A stretch of 43,611 nucleotides of DNA from Rhodospirillales bacterium. GTDB taxonomy: Bacteria; Pseudomonadota; Alphaproteobacteria; Acetobacterales; Acetobacteraceae. Every line of letters begins with the position of its first letter. The stretch's first letter is position 1. The notes beneath the pieces were generated by a model. It saw only the letters and a list, made by a program, of their open reading frames with translations. It made no database searches and was not told the DNA's origin. Positions 1-12,814 of the stretch are shown here, piece by piece. The DNA is taken from NCBI GenBank assembly GCA_017304945.1, contig JAFKLG010000096.1, forward strand, positions 22,069-65,679. Reading direction: 5' to 3'. A program made the position numbers and the translations under genes.

Positions 1-65
1 TCGACCCGGCCACCCCCACCGGTACCCTGCCGCGAAGGATGACCGGGTCGAGCCCGGCCATGACG
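1..65. repeat. Palindromic intergenic element, left part cut by window edge
   Basis: The first nine bases (TCGACCCGG) are the reverse complement of CCGGGTCGA at 43-51. The second arm sits in GGATGACCGGGTCGAGCCCG, a near-palindrome of a type common between alphaproteobacterial genes. The same GGGCTCGACCCG core returns at the right end of the window (43415-43476). The rest of the stretch up to the dapA stop at 171 is G-rich low-complexity sequence, with a weak 6-bp inverted repeat (137-142 with 165-170) that might help terminate dapA. Function unknown; probably a dispersed non-coding repeat. Confidence 0.55.
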
Positions 66-170
66 AGGGGGGGTAGGGCCGTGGCGCGCGTCGTGGTGGG
101 AAGGCCATGACGGTGGGGGTGGGAGCGTCGGGGGGGCCCTGGTCCGGGGTCCGGGGTCCGCGTCCCAGGG

Positions 171-1049
171 TCAGTTGAGCAGCCCGGCCTCCGTCATCGC
201 GGCACGCACCTTGGCGCGCGTCGGCTCGAGCAGCGGCGCCAGCGGCAGCCGGCAGCGCTCACTGGTCTTGCCCAGCAGCGAGGCCGCGAACTTCACCGGG
301 CCGGGGCTCGTCTCGGTGAACAGCGCGTCGTGCAGCGGCAGCAGCCGGTCCTGGATGGCCATCGCCTCCTTCACCCGGCCTTCCATCCACGCCGTCTGCA
401 TGTCGCTGCACAGCCGTGGCGCGACGTTGGCGGTGACGCTGATGCAGCCGACGCCGCCCGCCGCGTTGAACGCGAGCGCGGTGTGATCCTCGCCCGACAA
501 CTGGCAGAACGCGTCGCCACAGGCGCGCTTCTGCTGCAGCGGCCGCGCGAGGTTGGCCGTCGCGTCCTTCAGGCCGACGATGTTCTTGTGCTTCGCCAGC
601 CGCGCCATGGTCTCGACGCTCATGTCGACCACGCTGCGGGGCGGGATGTTGTAGATGATGATCGGCAGGTCGACCGCGTCGGCGATCGCCTTGAAGTGCA
701 GGTACATGCCTTCCTGGGTCGGCTTGTTGTAGTACGGCGTCACGATCAGCGCCGCATCCGCACCGGCCTCCTTGGCGTGGCGGGTCAGGTCGATCGCCTC
801 CTCGGTGCTGTTCGACCCGGTGCCGGCGATCACCGGCACGCGCCCCTTCGCGACGTCGACCGCGATCTCGACGACCCGCTTGTGTTCGGCGTGGCTCAGG
901 GTCGGGCTCTCGCCGGTGGTGCCGACCGGCACCACGCCATGCGTGCCTTCCTTGATCTGCCAGTCGACGAACGCGGCATAGGCTTTCTCGTCCACCGACC
1001 CGTCGTCGCGCATCGGGGTGATCAAAGCGACAAGCGAGCCCTTGAACAT
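171..1049 (-). CDS. dapA: 4-hydroxy-tetrahydrodipicolinate synthase
   Basis: This cytoplasmic enzyme condenses pyruvate with aspartate semialdehyde, the first committed step to diaminopimelate and lysine. The 292-residue product has the usual family length and TIM-barrel pattern. Visible active-site residues are the Schiff-base lysine K161 (in IVGLKDAT), Y133 (IIYNIP), Y107 (TPYYNKP) and T44/T45 (VGTTGES), the same numbering as the E. coli enzyme. The start at 1049 is chosen because AGGAGAGG lies just upstream and the protein then begins [12 protein letters not shown] as family members do; a longer frame to 1130 adds an unrelated tail. It is divergent from the lytic transglycosylase across about 100 bases. 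Nothing unusual is seen. Confidence 0.96.
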   Translation of the reverse strand: MFKGSLVALITPMRDDGSVDEKAYAAFVDWQIKEGTHGVVPVGTTGESPTLSHAEHKRVVEIAVDVAKGRVPVIAGTGSNSTEEAIDLTRHAKEAGADAALIVTPYYNKPTQEGMYLHFKAIADAVDLPIIIYNIPPRSVVDMSVETMARLAKHKNIVGLKDATANLARPLQQKRACGDAFCQLSGEDHTALAFNAAGGVGCISVTANVAPRLCSDMQTAWMEGRVKEAMAIQDRLLPLHDALFTETSPGPVKFAASLLGKTSERCRLPLAPLLEPTRAKVRAAMTEAGLLN

Positions 1050-1149
1050 GACCCTCTCCTGGGATTGGTCTTCTGGGTGGTGGAACAGAATGCGCAAGCT
1101 AGGCGCGCGGGAGATGCATCGCAAGGCCATGCTGGGCTAGGAAAGATGC

Positions 1150-3096
1150 ATGCGCGTCCCGACTCGGCTGCTGCCTGCCCTCCTGGCCCTGATGACCACC
1201 ACCGCGGTCGCGCAGGATCTGCGCGACCCGGCCGAGAACCCGATGGCGGCGGTGCGCGCCGACCGCTGGCAGGACGCCCAGGCCCTCGCCGCCCGCTTCG
1301 CCGATCCGGTCACCCAGAAGCTGGTACTCTATTATCGGCTGATGGCCCCGGGCGCGGCCACGGCGCCCGAGATCGCCGACTTCATGGCCCGCAACCCCGA
1401 CTGGCCCAACCAGGCGACGCTGGAACGCCGTCGGCAGGAGGCGATCGCCAGCGAACCCGACCAGGCGATCGTGCTCGCCCAGTGCACCGCGAAGCCGCCC
1501 TCCCTCGCCGGCGCGATGCTCCGTTGCGCCGAGGCATTCGCCAATGCGGGCCAGCAGGACCAAGCCACCGCCACCGCCCGCGCCGCCTGGGTCCAGGCGA
1601 TCGGCGATCCCGCCGGGGAAGCCGCCTTTCTGCGCCGCTGGGGCGGGGTTCCCACCGCCGCGGACCAATGGGCGCGGTTCCAGCGCCTCGCCTGGAGCGA
1701 CACCGCCGCCGCCAACCGACAGCTTGCCCGCGTCCCACCCCAGGATCGCGCGGCGGCCGAAGCACGCCTCGCGCTGCGCCGCGACGACCCACGGGCGGAG
1801 GCGCTCGTCGCCGCCCTGCCCGCGGCCGACGGCGACGATCCCGGCATGATGCTCGACCATGCCCGCTCGTTGCGGCGCACCGACCACCTCGCCGACGCCA
1901 CCGCGCTCTGGCTGCGTGCCGGCCCCGCCGCGCAGGCGGCCGCGCCCGCCCATCTGACGGCGTTCTGGGCGGAGCGGAACCTGCTCGCGCGCAAGCTGCT
2001 GCAGACGGGGGATGCCGCCGGCGCCTACGCGATCGCCGCCGCGCACGGACAGACCGCCGGTGAGCCGCGGGCGGATGCGGAGTTCCTCGCCGGCTTCATC
2101 GCCCTGCGCCGGCTCAACCAGCCGGCCGAGGCGGAGGGGCATTTCCGCCGGCTCGCCACCGCCTCCGGCGCCGCGATCACCCAGGGCCGCGCCTGGTACT
2201 GGATCGGCCGCGCCGAGGCCGCCGCCGGCAAGGACCCGACCGCCGCCTACAAGCAGGCCGCCGCCTGGCCGACCACGTTCTACGGCCAGCTCGCCGCCAT
2301 CGCCCTGGGCGAGGACGCCGCCACCCTCGCGCGCCGCATCGACGCGCTGCGCGATCCCGCCTTCACCCCAGACACCGCGCAGATCTTCACCGGCCATGAG
2401 GTCGTCCGCGCCGCCCTCTGGCTGGTCGCCCTCGGGGAGCCGCAGCGCGCCCGCGCCTTCCTGCTCCGCATGGACGAGCTGGCGCCCGTCCCCGGCGAGC
2501 GGACCCTCACCGCCGACCTCGCTCTGCGGCTCGGCCTGCCCGACACCGCGGTGTTCGTCGCCCGCCGCCTGGGCCGGGACGGCAGCGCCCTGCCGCAGGC
2601 CGGCTGGCCGACCCCCTACACGCCCCCCGGCCCGCTCGATCCGGCGGTCTCGCTCTCGGTCATGCGGCAGGAGAGCAGCTTCGACATCGGCGCGGTCAGC
2701 CCCTCCGGCGCACGCGGCCTGATGCAGCTCATGCCGTTCACCGCCCAGGGCGTCGCCAAGAAACTCGGCATCGCCACCACCCTCGCCAGCCTCACCACCG
2801 ACCCCAGCCACAACATGCGGCTCGGCACCTCCTATCTGCAGGAGATGCTGGACCGGTTCGGCGGCGCCCTGCCGCTCGCGGTCGCCGCCTACAACGCCGG
2901 CCCGCATCGGGTCGACGTGTGGCTGGGTGACAACGGCGACCCCCGCACCGGCCCGGTCGCGATGATCGACTGGCTCGAGCTGATCCCGATCGCGGAGACC
3001 CGGAACTACGTGCAGCGGGTGCTGGAGAACGTCGTGATCTACCGCGCGCGCCTGCACGAGGACACGCCCACCCTGCTCGCCCAATGGACGAAGTGA
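1150..3096 (+). CDS. Soluble lytic murein transglycosylase (Slt-type)
   Basis: This periplasmic enzyme cleaves peptidoglycan glycan strands with 1,6-anhydro-muramyl formation. The protein has 648 residues. A hydrophobic signal peptide ends near residue 22 (ALMTTTAVAQ). A long alanine-rich helical-repeat region, the Slt superhelix, runs from about residue 30 to 470. The C-terminal GH23 domain holds the catalytic glutamate E508 in VMRQESSF, then SGARGLMQLMP and the AAYNAGP motif. The ATG at 1150 has AGGAAAG immediately upstream. The gene is divergent from dapA and followed by pgpA after a repeat-rich 121-base gap. E. coli Slt70 is of similar size, so the gene looks intact. Confidence 0.93.
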   Translation: MRVPTRLLPALLALMTTTAVAQDLRDPAENPMAAVRADRWQDAQALAARFADPVTQKLVLYYRLMAPGAATAPEIADFMARNPDWPNQATLERRRQEAIASEPDQAIVLAQCTAKPPSLAGAMLRCAEAFANAGQQDQATATARAAWVQAIGDPAGEAAFLRRWGGVPTAADQWARFQRLAWSDTAAANRQLARVPPQDRAAAEARLALRRDDPRAEALVAALPAADGDDPGMMLDHARSLRRTDHLADATALWLRAGPAAQAAAPAHLTAFWAERNLLARKLLQTGDAAGAYAIAAAHGQTAGEPRADAEFLAGFIALRRLNQPAEAEGHFRRLATASGAAITQGRAWYWIGRAEAAAGKDPTAAYKQAAAWPTTFYGQLAAIALGEDAATLARRIDALRDPAFTPDTAQIFTGHEVVRAALWLVALGEPQRARAFLLRMDELAPVPGERTLTADLALRLGLPDTAVFVARRLGRDGSALPQAGWPTPYTPPGPLDPAVSLSVMRQESSFDIGAVSPSGARGLMQLMPFTAQGVAKKLGIATTLASLTTDPSHNMRLGTSYLQEMLDRFGGALPLAVAAYNAGPHRVDVWLGDNGDPRTGPVAMIDWLELIPIAETRNYVQRVLENVVIYRARLHEDTPTLLAQWTK

Positions 3097-3208
3097 GAAT
3101 GGACGACGTGAGCCGGTGGCCCCCCTTCGCCCGTGGACCCCGCGAGCCGGTGAACCCGTGAACCCGCTGCGCCAGTGAACCCGGTGACCCCGTGCGCCTG
3201 ATGAAGCC
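3083..3208. repeat. 15-bp duplication at slt stop plus GTGAACCCG-like repeats
   Basis: AATGGACGAAGTGAG (3083-3097), which contains the slt stop codon, is repeated once as AATGGACGACGTGAG (3098-3112) with one mismatch. The following bases up to pgpA are a run of degenerate units resembling GTGAACCCG or GTGGACCCCG, roughly every 9-15 bases. The pattern suggests local slippage duplication. No regulatory role is evident. Confidence 0.6.
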
Positions 3209-3217
3209 GTGGCCCCG

Positions 3218-3676
3218 ATGAGGCTGCAGCCGGCGCGCCTGATCGCCAACGGATTCGGGGTCGGCCTGGTGCCGGTCGCGGCCGGCACCGCCGCCTCGGC
3301 CGTCGCGACGCTGGTCGGCGCCGGCCTGATGCTGGTCTCGCCAGGCCTGCTCGCCGCCGCCGCCGTCCTCGCCACGATCGGCGGCATCTGGGCCATCCGG
3401 CACGTGCGCATCGAAGGCGACCCCGGCTGGGTCGTGATCGACGAATATGCCGGCCAGTTCATCACCCTGCTCGGCCTCGCCCAGGTCACCCCGCGCGGGC
3501 TCCTGCTCGCCTTCCTCCTGTTCCGCCTGCTCGACATCACCAAGCTCGGACCGATCGGCTGGGCCGATCGCCAGCACGGACCGTTCGGCATCATCGGCGA
3601 CGACGTGATCGCGGGGCTGATCGCCGCCGCCCTGCTGGTCGCGCTGCAGGCGATCTGGCCGTCCCTGCTCGCCTGA
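3218..3676 (+). CDS. pgpA: Phosphatidylglycerophosphatase A
   Basis: This inner-membrane phosphatase converts phosphatidylglycerophosphate to phosphatidylglycerol. The 152-residue product has the family layout: an N-terminal motif with [16 protein letters not shown], several hydrophobic segments, the acidic motif [10 protein letters not shown] and the C-terminal motif [17 protein letters not shown], which carry the likely metal and phosphate ligands. ATG 3218 is preferred; an in-frame GTG at 3209 would add three residues. No strong ribosome binding site is visible. The gene follows slt in the same direction, and the 175 bases after it separate it from the glucan cluster. Confidence 0.9.
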   Translation: MRLQPARLIANGFGVGLVPVAAGTAASAVATLVGAGLMLVSPGLLAAAAVLATIGGIWAIRHVRIEGDPGWVVIDEYAGQFITLLGLAQVTPRGLLLAFLLFRLLDITKLGPIGWADRQHGPFGIIGDDVIAGLIAAALLVALQAIWPSLLA

Positions 3677-3851
3677 CGCGCACCCGCGCGGAAAGGGCGG
3701 TGCAGGGAAGCGCACCCTCACGCCGTCGCGCTTGCCGCCGCGGGAACCCTCCGCAGCCGATTCCGTTACGGCATGGCATGACACGCCGCCGCCCGCGCCT
3801 CCCCCCCGGGGGCGTTTCCCGTCTCCCCTCCGACCATCGCGAGCCACATTG

Positions 3852-6800
3852 ATGGATGCGCCGCTGCGGGGCCTCGCCCCGAAAATCTACCACCTGCATC
3901 CGCTGGTGGCCGGCCCACTCGCGCAGTGGCCGGCGCATTTCGCGCGCATAGCGGATCTCGGCTTCAACTGGGCCTGCCTCGCGCCCCCGTTCGCCCCCGG
4001 CGAGACCGGCGACATCTTCCTGACCGGCAACTGGGAGCAACTGCACCCCGCGCTCGCGTGGCAGGACGGCGCAGAAGCCGGCATCCGCTTCCTGGTCGAT
4101 GCCGCGGCAGAGCACGGCGTGCGCCTCATGCTGGACGTCCAGGTCGACCGGGTCGCCCGCGACGCGGCCATCCGCCAGCAGCATCCGGACTGGTTCAGCG
4201 ACGGACTGGCCGACGCCCGCCCCGACCCGCGCCAGCCGCCGCGTCGCTTCGATGCCGGCTATGCGCGGCTCGACCGCACCGACGTCGCGGATGCGCTCGC
4301 CGGCTGGTGGTCCGAACGGCTCGCCCGCCTGGTCGGCCAGGGCATCGCCGGCCTGCGCTGCCTCGCCCCGTCCCGCGTGCCCGCCGCCGTGTGGCGCCGC
4401 ATCCTCGCCGAGGTCCGCCGCGTGAATCCGGACGTGCTCTGCCTCGGCTGGACGCCCGGCACCGATCGCGCCGCGCTGCCCGCGCTCGCCGGGGTGGGGT
4501 TCGACCGCGTGTCGCCCTCCCTCCCGTGGTGGGACCGCCGCGCGGCCTGGTTCGTGGAGGAGGCCGAGTCGCTGCGCCGGCTCGCCCCGCTGATCGGCAG
4601 CCCGGAACCCTCCTTCGCCGACCGGCTGGTCAGCCACCTGCCGGCCGAGACCGACCCCATGCTCGCCTGCCGCCAGGCGCTGCGGCTCGCCGCCGCGATC
4701 GGCAACGGCGTCTTCGTGCCGATGGGGTTCGAATACGCGACCCGCATCGCCTTCGACTCCGCCCGCGCCGGGCCGGAGGATTTCGAGCGCGTGCGCGCCG
4801 AGGCGCTGGGCGACCTGCGCGACGACCTCGGCGAGGTCGTGCACCTGTCGGACCAGCTCGCCCAGATGCGGGTCGATGGCGCGATCCGCGCGCTGACCCC
4901 GCCCGGCGCACCGGTCACCGCCTTCCTGCGCGCCGATACCGGCGACGTGCGCGACGCACAGGTGGCCGCCGTGGTGGTGGTCAACCCCGAGGCACGTGGC
5001 GCCGTCCCGCCGCTGCTGGTCGACGACGCCCTGCCAGCGCAGGCCGGCGCCGCGTTCGGCAACCCGACCCCGCTCGATTCGAGCAGTGCGACGACCGCGC
5101 CCCTGGTGCCGGAGGAGGTGCGCGTCCTCGCCTATCATCGCCTGGGCGACGTGCGCGCGGCCGCCCTGCCCGCCGCCCCGGACGCCGCCGAGATGATCCG
5201 CACGCGGGTGGCGATCGAGGCGGTGAGTCCGAACGTGCCGGACGGCGACTTCCCGGTGAAATGGATCGCCGGCTCGCCGCTGGTGGTGGGCGCCGACGTC
5301 TTCGCCGACGGCCACGACGTGCTCGCCGCCACCCTGCTCTGGCGCAGCGCGGACCAGCGCGACTGGCAGCGCGTGACCATGCACCCGGCCGGCAACGATC
5401 GCTGGGAAGCGAGCTTCACCCCGATCCGCGTGGGCATCCATGAATTCACCATCGAGGCTTGGTGGGATGTCTGGGCGAGCTTCCGCCACGACCTGCACCT
5501 GAAACGCCAGGCGGGGCAGGCCCTCGGGCTCGAGATCCAGGAGGCGCGCGGGCTGATCGACGCCGCCCGCAAGCACGCCACGGGCGAGACCGCCGCCGGG
5601 CTGCAACAGGTGCTCACGCAACTCGAGCAGGGCGACGAGGCCGCCCAGGCCGCACTGCTGCTCTCACCCGAAACCCTCGCCCTGATGCAGGCGGCCGACC
5701 GCAAACCGTTCCTCGCCAGCCTCCCGGCGCCGCGGCGCGTCCAGGTCGACCGGCCGCAGGCCGCCTTCGCGAGCTGGTACGAGCTGTTCCCGCGCTCCGT
5801 CACCACCGACCCGTCGCGGCACGGCACCTTCCGCGACGTGATCGGGCGGCTGCCGGCGATCCGCGACATGGGCTTCGACGTGCTCTACTTCCCGCCGATC
5901 AACCCGATCGGGCGGACGAACCGCAAGGGGCGCAACAACAGCCTGACGCCCGGCCCGCAGGACGTCGGCAGCCCCTATGCGATCGGCAGCGAGGAGGGCG
6001 GCCACGATGCGGTCCACCCGCAACTCGGCACGCTGGAGGATTTCCGCGCCCTGCTGGCCGCCGCGCGCGCGCACGGGCTGGAGATCGCGCTCGACTTCGC
6101 GATCCAGTGCTCGCCCGACCATCCATGGCTGAAGCAGCATCCCGACTGGTTCCGCTACCGGCCGGACGGCTCGATCCGGTACGCCGAGAATCCGCCCAAG
6201 AAGTACGAGGACATCGTCAACCCGGACTTCTACGCCGCGGCGGCGATGCCCTCGCTTTGGCTCGCGCTGCGCGACGTGATCCTGTTCTGGATCGACCAGG
6301 GCGTGCGCACCTTCCGGGTCGACAACCCGCACACGAAGCCGCTGCCGTTCTGGCATTGGATGATCGGCAGCGTGCAGGCGCGCCACCCCGACGTGCTGTT
6401 CCTCTCGGAAGCGTTCACGCGCCCGAAAGTGATGTACCGGCTTGCGAAGGTCGGCTTCAGCCAGTCGTATACGTACTTCACATGGCGCAATACGAAGCAG
6501 GAACTGACCGAGTACCTGACGGAGCTGAACCGGCCGCCGGCGCGCGACTGCTTCCGGCCGAACTTCTTCGTCAACACGCCCGACATCAACCCGGTGTTCC
6601 TGCAGACCTCCGGCCGGCCGGGCTTCCTGATCCGCGCCGCGCTCGCCACCACGCTCTCGGGCCTGTGGGGCATGTATTCCGGGTTCGAGATCTGCGAGGC
6701 CGCGCCGCTGCCCGGCCGCGAGGAGTATCTCGACTCGGAGAAATACGAGATCCGCGTCCGCAACTTCGACGCGCCCGGCAACATCGTCGCGGAGATCACC

Positions 6801-7141
6801 GCGCTGAACCGCATCCGCCGCGCGCATCCCGCCCTGCAGACGCATCTCGGCGTCACCTTCCTCACCGCGGACAACGGCCAGGTCATGCTGTACGGCAAGC
6901 AGCGGCCCGGCGATCGGGAGATCATCCTGGTCGCCGTGAGTCTCGATCCCCACGCGCCCCAGGACAGCACGATCGAGGTGCCCCTCTGGCAGCTCGGACT
7001 GCCCGACGACGCCACCGTCGCCGTGCGTGATCTCATGAGCGACACGCGCTTCACCTGGCAGGGTAAATGGCAGCGCCTGCGCCTCGACCCGGCCCGGCTG
7101 CCCTTCGCGATCTGGCAAGTCACCCCCGTCGGAGCCGGCGC

Positions 7142-7145
<4 letters not shown>
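3852..7145 (+). CDS. glgE: GlgE maltosyltransferase with extra N-terminal GH13-like module
   Basis: GlgE transfers maltosyl units from alpha-maltose-1-phosphate to the growing end of alpha-1,4-glucan. The protein has 1097 residues, much longer than the roughly 660-700 of classical GlgE. Residues from about 450 on carry the GlgE N/S domain (formerly DUF3416) and the GH13_3 catalytic barrel. D824 is the nucleophile (RVDNPHTKP), E853 the acid/base (SEAFTRP) and D911 the third carboxylate (NTPDINP); [12 protein letters not shown] is the family signature. Residues 1 to about 430 form a second barrel-like module in which the GH13 positions read GLRCLAP (nucleophile site L171) and LGWTPG (acid/base site W200), so it looks inactive. 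ATG 3852 starts [13 protein letters not shown]; the frame upstream is low complexity. It overlaps treS by ATGA. Confidence 0.94.
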
Positions 7146-10425
<3,280 letters not shown>

Positions 10426-10429
<4 letters not shown>

Positions 10430-12651
10430 ACGACATGTTCGACCCCGCCGGCGGCCAGCCGGACCTCTCCTCCGCCGGCCTGCCGCCCGACATTGCCTGG
10501 CAGCTCGCCAATGCCGCGCTGCACGACCCGTTCTCCGTCCTCGGTCCGGTGCAGATCGCCGGCCGGCGGCTGCTGCGTGCCTTCCTGCCGGGTGCGCGCG
10601 GCGTCGAGGTGCTGTCCCGCGCCGACCGCCATCCGCTGGGCCAGCTCGCCGCCAGCGCGCCGGAGGGCTGCTTCGCCGGCTGGATCGAGAGCGACGAGCC
10701 CTATCTGCTGCGCATTCAGTGGCCGGGCGCGGTGCAGGAAACCGAGGACCCCTATTCGTTCGGCCTGCTGCTGAGCGAGAACGACCTGCACCTGTTCAAC
10801 GAGGGCCGGCTGTTCGAACTCGCCTTCACGCTGGGCGCCAACGAGTCGATGGTCGACGGCGTGCGCGGGGTGCGCTTCGCGCTGTGGGCGCCGAATGCCC
10901 GCGCGGTGTCGGTGATCGGCGACTTCAACACCTGGGACCGACGCCGCCATCCGATGCGCCTGCGCCACCCGGCGGGGGTGTGGGAATTGTTCGTGCCGCG
11001 CCTGCGTCCGGGCACGCGCTACAAGTTCTCGCTGCTCGACCAGTGGGGCAACCGCCTGCCCGACAAGGCCGACCCGCTGGCGCGCGCGACGGAAGCGCCG
11101 CCCGCCACCGCCTCCGTGGTCGCCGGCAACGACCCGTTCGTCTGGCACGACGATGCGTGGATGCAGAGCCGCGGCGAGCGGCAGGGCGTGCGCGCACCCA
11201 TCAGCATCTACGAAATGCATGCCGGTTCCTGGTTCCGCCCCGGGCCCGACCAGACCGCGAGCTGGGACGAGCTCGCCGAACGCCTGGTGCCATACCTGCT
11301 GCAGATGGGCTTCACCCATGTCGAGCTGATGCCCGTCGCCGAACATCCGTTCGGCGGCTCCTGGGGCTACCAGCCGCTCGGGCTGTTCGCGCCGTCCGGC
11401 CGGTTCGGGCCGATCGAGGGGTTCGCGCGCTTCGTGGACACCTGCCACCGCGCCGGCATCGGCGTGATCGTCGACTGGGTGCCCGCGCATTTCCCGACCG
11501 ACGCGCACGGCCTGGCCCGCTTCGACGGCACCGCGCTCTACGAGCATGCCGACCCGAAGGAGGGCTATCACCAGGACTGGAACACCTACATCTACAATTT
11601 CGGCCGGCGGGAGGTGCAGGGCTTCCTGATCGCCAGCGGCATCCATTGGCTGGAGCATTTCCACGTCGACGGGCTGCGCGTGGATGCGGTCGCCTCGATG
11701 CTCTACCGTGACTACAGCCGCAAGGCCGGCGAGTGGATCCCCAACATCTATGGCGGCCGGGAGAACCTGGAGGCGATCGGCTTCCTGCGTCACTTCAATG
11801 CGGTGGTGGGCGAACGCTGCCCCGGCGCCATCACCGTCGCCGAGGAGTCGACCGCCTGGCCCGGCGTGTCACGCCCGATCAGCGAGGGCGGTCTCGGCTT
11901 CTGCTACAAGTGGAACATGGGGTGGATGCACGACACGCTCCACTACATGGAAACCGACACGATCTATCGTCGCTGGCACCACGACCAGATCACCTTCGGC
12001 CTGCTCTATGCGTGGTCGGAGAATTTCGTCCTGCCGCTGTCGCATGACGAGGTGGTGTACGGCAAAGGGTCGCTGATCCGGAAGATGCCGGGCGACGACT
12101 GGCAGCGCTTCGCCAACCTGCGCGCCTATTTCGGCTTCATGTGGGCGCATCCGGGCAAAAAGCTCATCTTCATGGGCGGCGAGATCGCCCAATGGAGCGA
12201 GTGGAGCCACGACCACAGCATCGACTGGGGATTGCTCGACGACGACCGCCACCGCGGGGTGCAGAAGCTGCTGCAGGACCTCAACCACCTCTACCGCACC
12301 GAACCGACGCTGCATCGGCGCGACTCGGAGGGAACCGGGTTCCGCTGGGTGGTGGGGGACGACCGGGAGAATTCCGTGTTCGCCTTCCTGCGCTATGCGG
12401 ACGACGATTCCTGCCCGATGCTGGTGGTGTGCAACATGACCCCGGTCCCGCGCAGCGGCTACGCGATCGGCGTGCCCCGCCCCGGCTATTGGCGGGAGAT
12501 GCTGAACTCGGATGGCGCGGAGTATGGCGGCGGCAACATCGGCAACGGTGGCGGCGCCCACACCGTTCCGGAACAGCGGCATGGCGAGGCGCAGTCGCTC
12601 CTGCTCACGTTACCGCCGCTCGCGACATTGTTCCTGAAATCTGCCCCCTGA
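10426..12651 (+). CDS. glgB: 1,4-alpha-glucan branching enzyme
   Basis: GlgB introduces alpha-1,6 branches into the linear glucan made by GlgE. The protein has 741 residues and the long bacterial architecture: an N1 module (about 20-110), a CBM48 N2 module (about 125-225, with [20 protein letters not shown]), the GH13_9 catalytic barrel and a C-terminal beta domain. Catalytic residues are D420 ([15 protein letters not shown]), the AEEST box near 473 and D541 ([12 protein letters not shown]). [10 protein letters not shown] and [12 protein letters not shown] are further branching-enzyme signatures. The start overlaps the treS stop (ATGA at 10426-10429). Its place directly after treS-mak and glgE fits polymer assembly by the GlgE route. 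Confidence 0.97.
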
Positions 12652-12814
12652 TTGCGCTTTTCATGCTGCAGCGATTGCGCCCTCCGCATGGAACGGGCGG
12701 TGCGGCGCCGCGTTTGCGTGCCATCCAACCCAGTAGGAACGTCCGAGTGTCGATCCCGTCAGTGAATGCGGCTCGCAACTCCACCCCCATCTCCGGCCCC
12801 TGCCGGGGCTGCGC
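12652..12814 (+). other. Only intergenic gap inside the glucan/trehalose cluster
   Basis: These 163 bases between glgB and treZ carry no supportable gene. They are the single break in an otherwise overlapping six-gene run. They contain the perfect palindrome GCGGCGCCGC at 12702-12711 followed by GTTTG. A second promoter or a processing site here could uncouple the treZ-malQ-treY half from the glgE-treS-glgB half, but no clear -35/-10 pair was found. Confidence 0.4.

Noticed and set aside
1099..3594. An 831-codon open frame on the minus strand opposite slt and pgpA
   Set aside because: It is a shadow: rich in Gly, Arg and Ala, no family motifs, no ribosome binding site, and fully opposite two well-supported genes. 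Similar long frames opposite the glucan cluster were rejected for the same reason.
3803..3812. CCCCCGGGGG stem as a terminator before glgE
   Set aside because: It is only a 5-bp palindrome without a proper loop or T-run, in a generally C-rich stretch.
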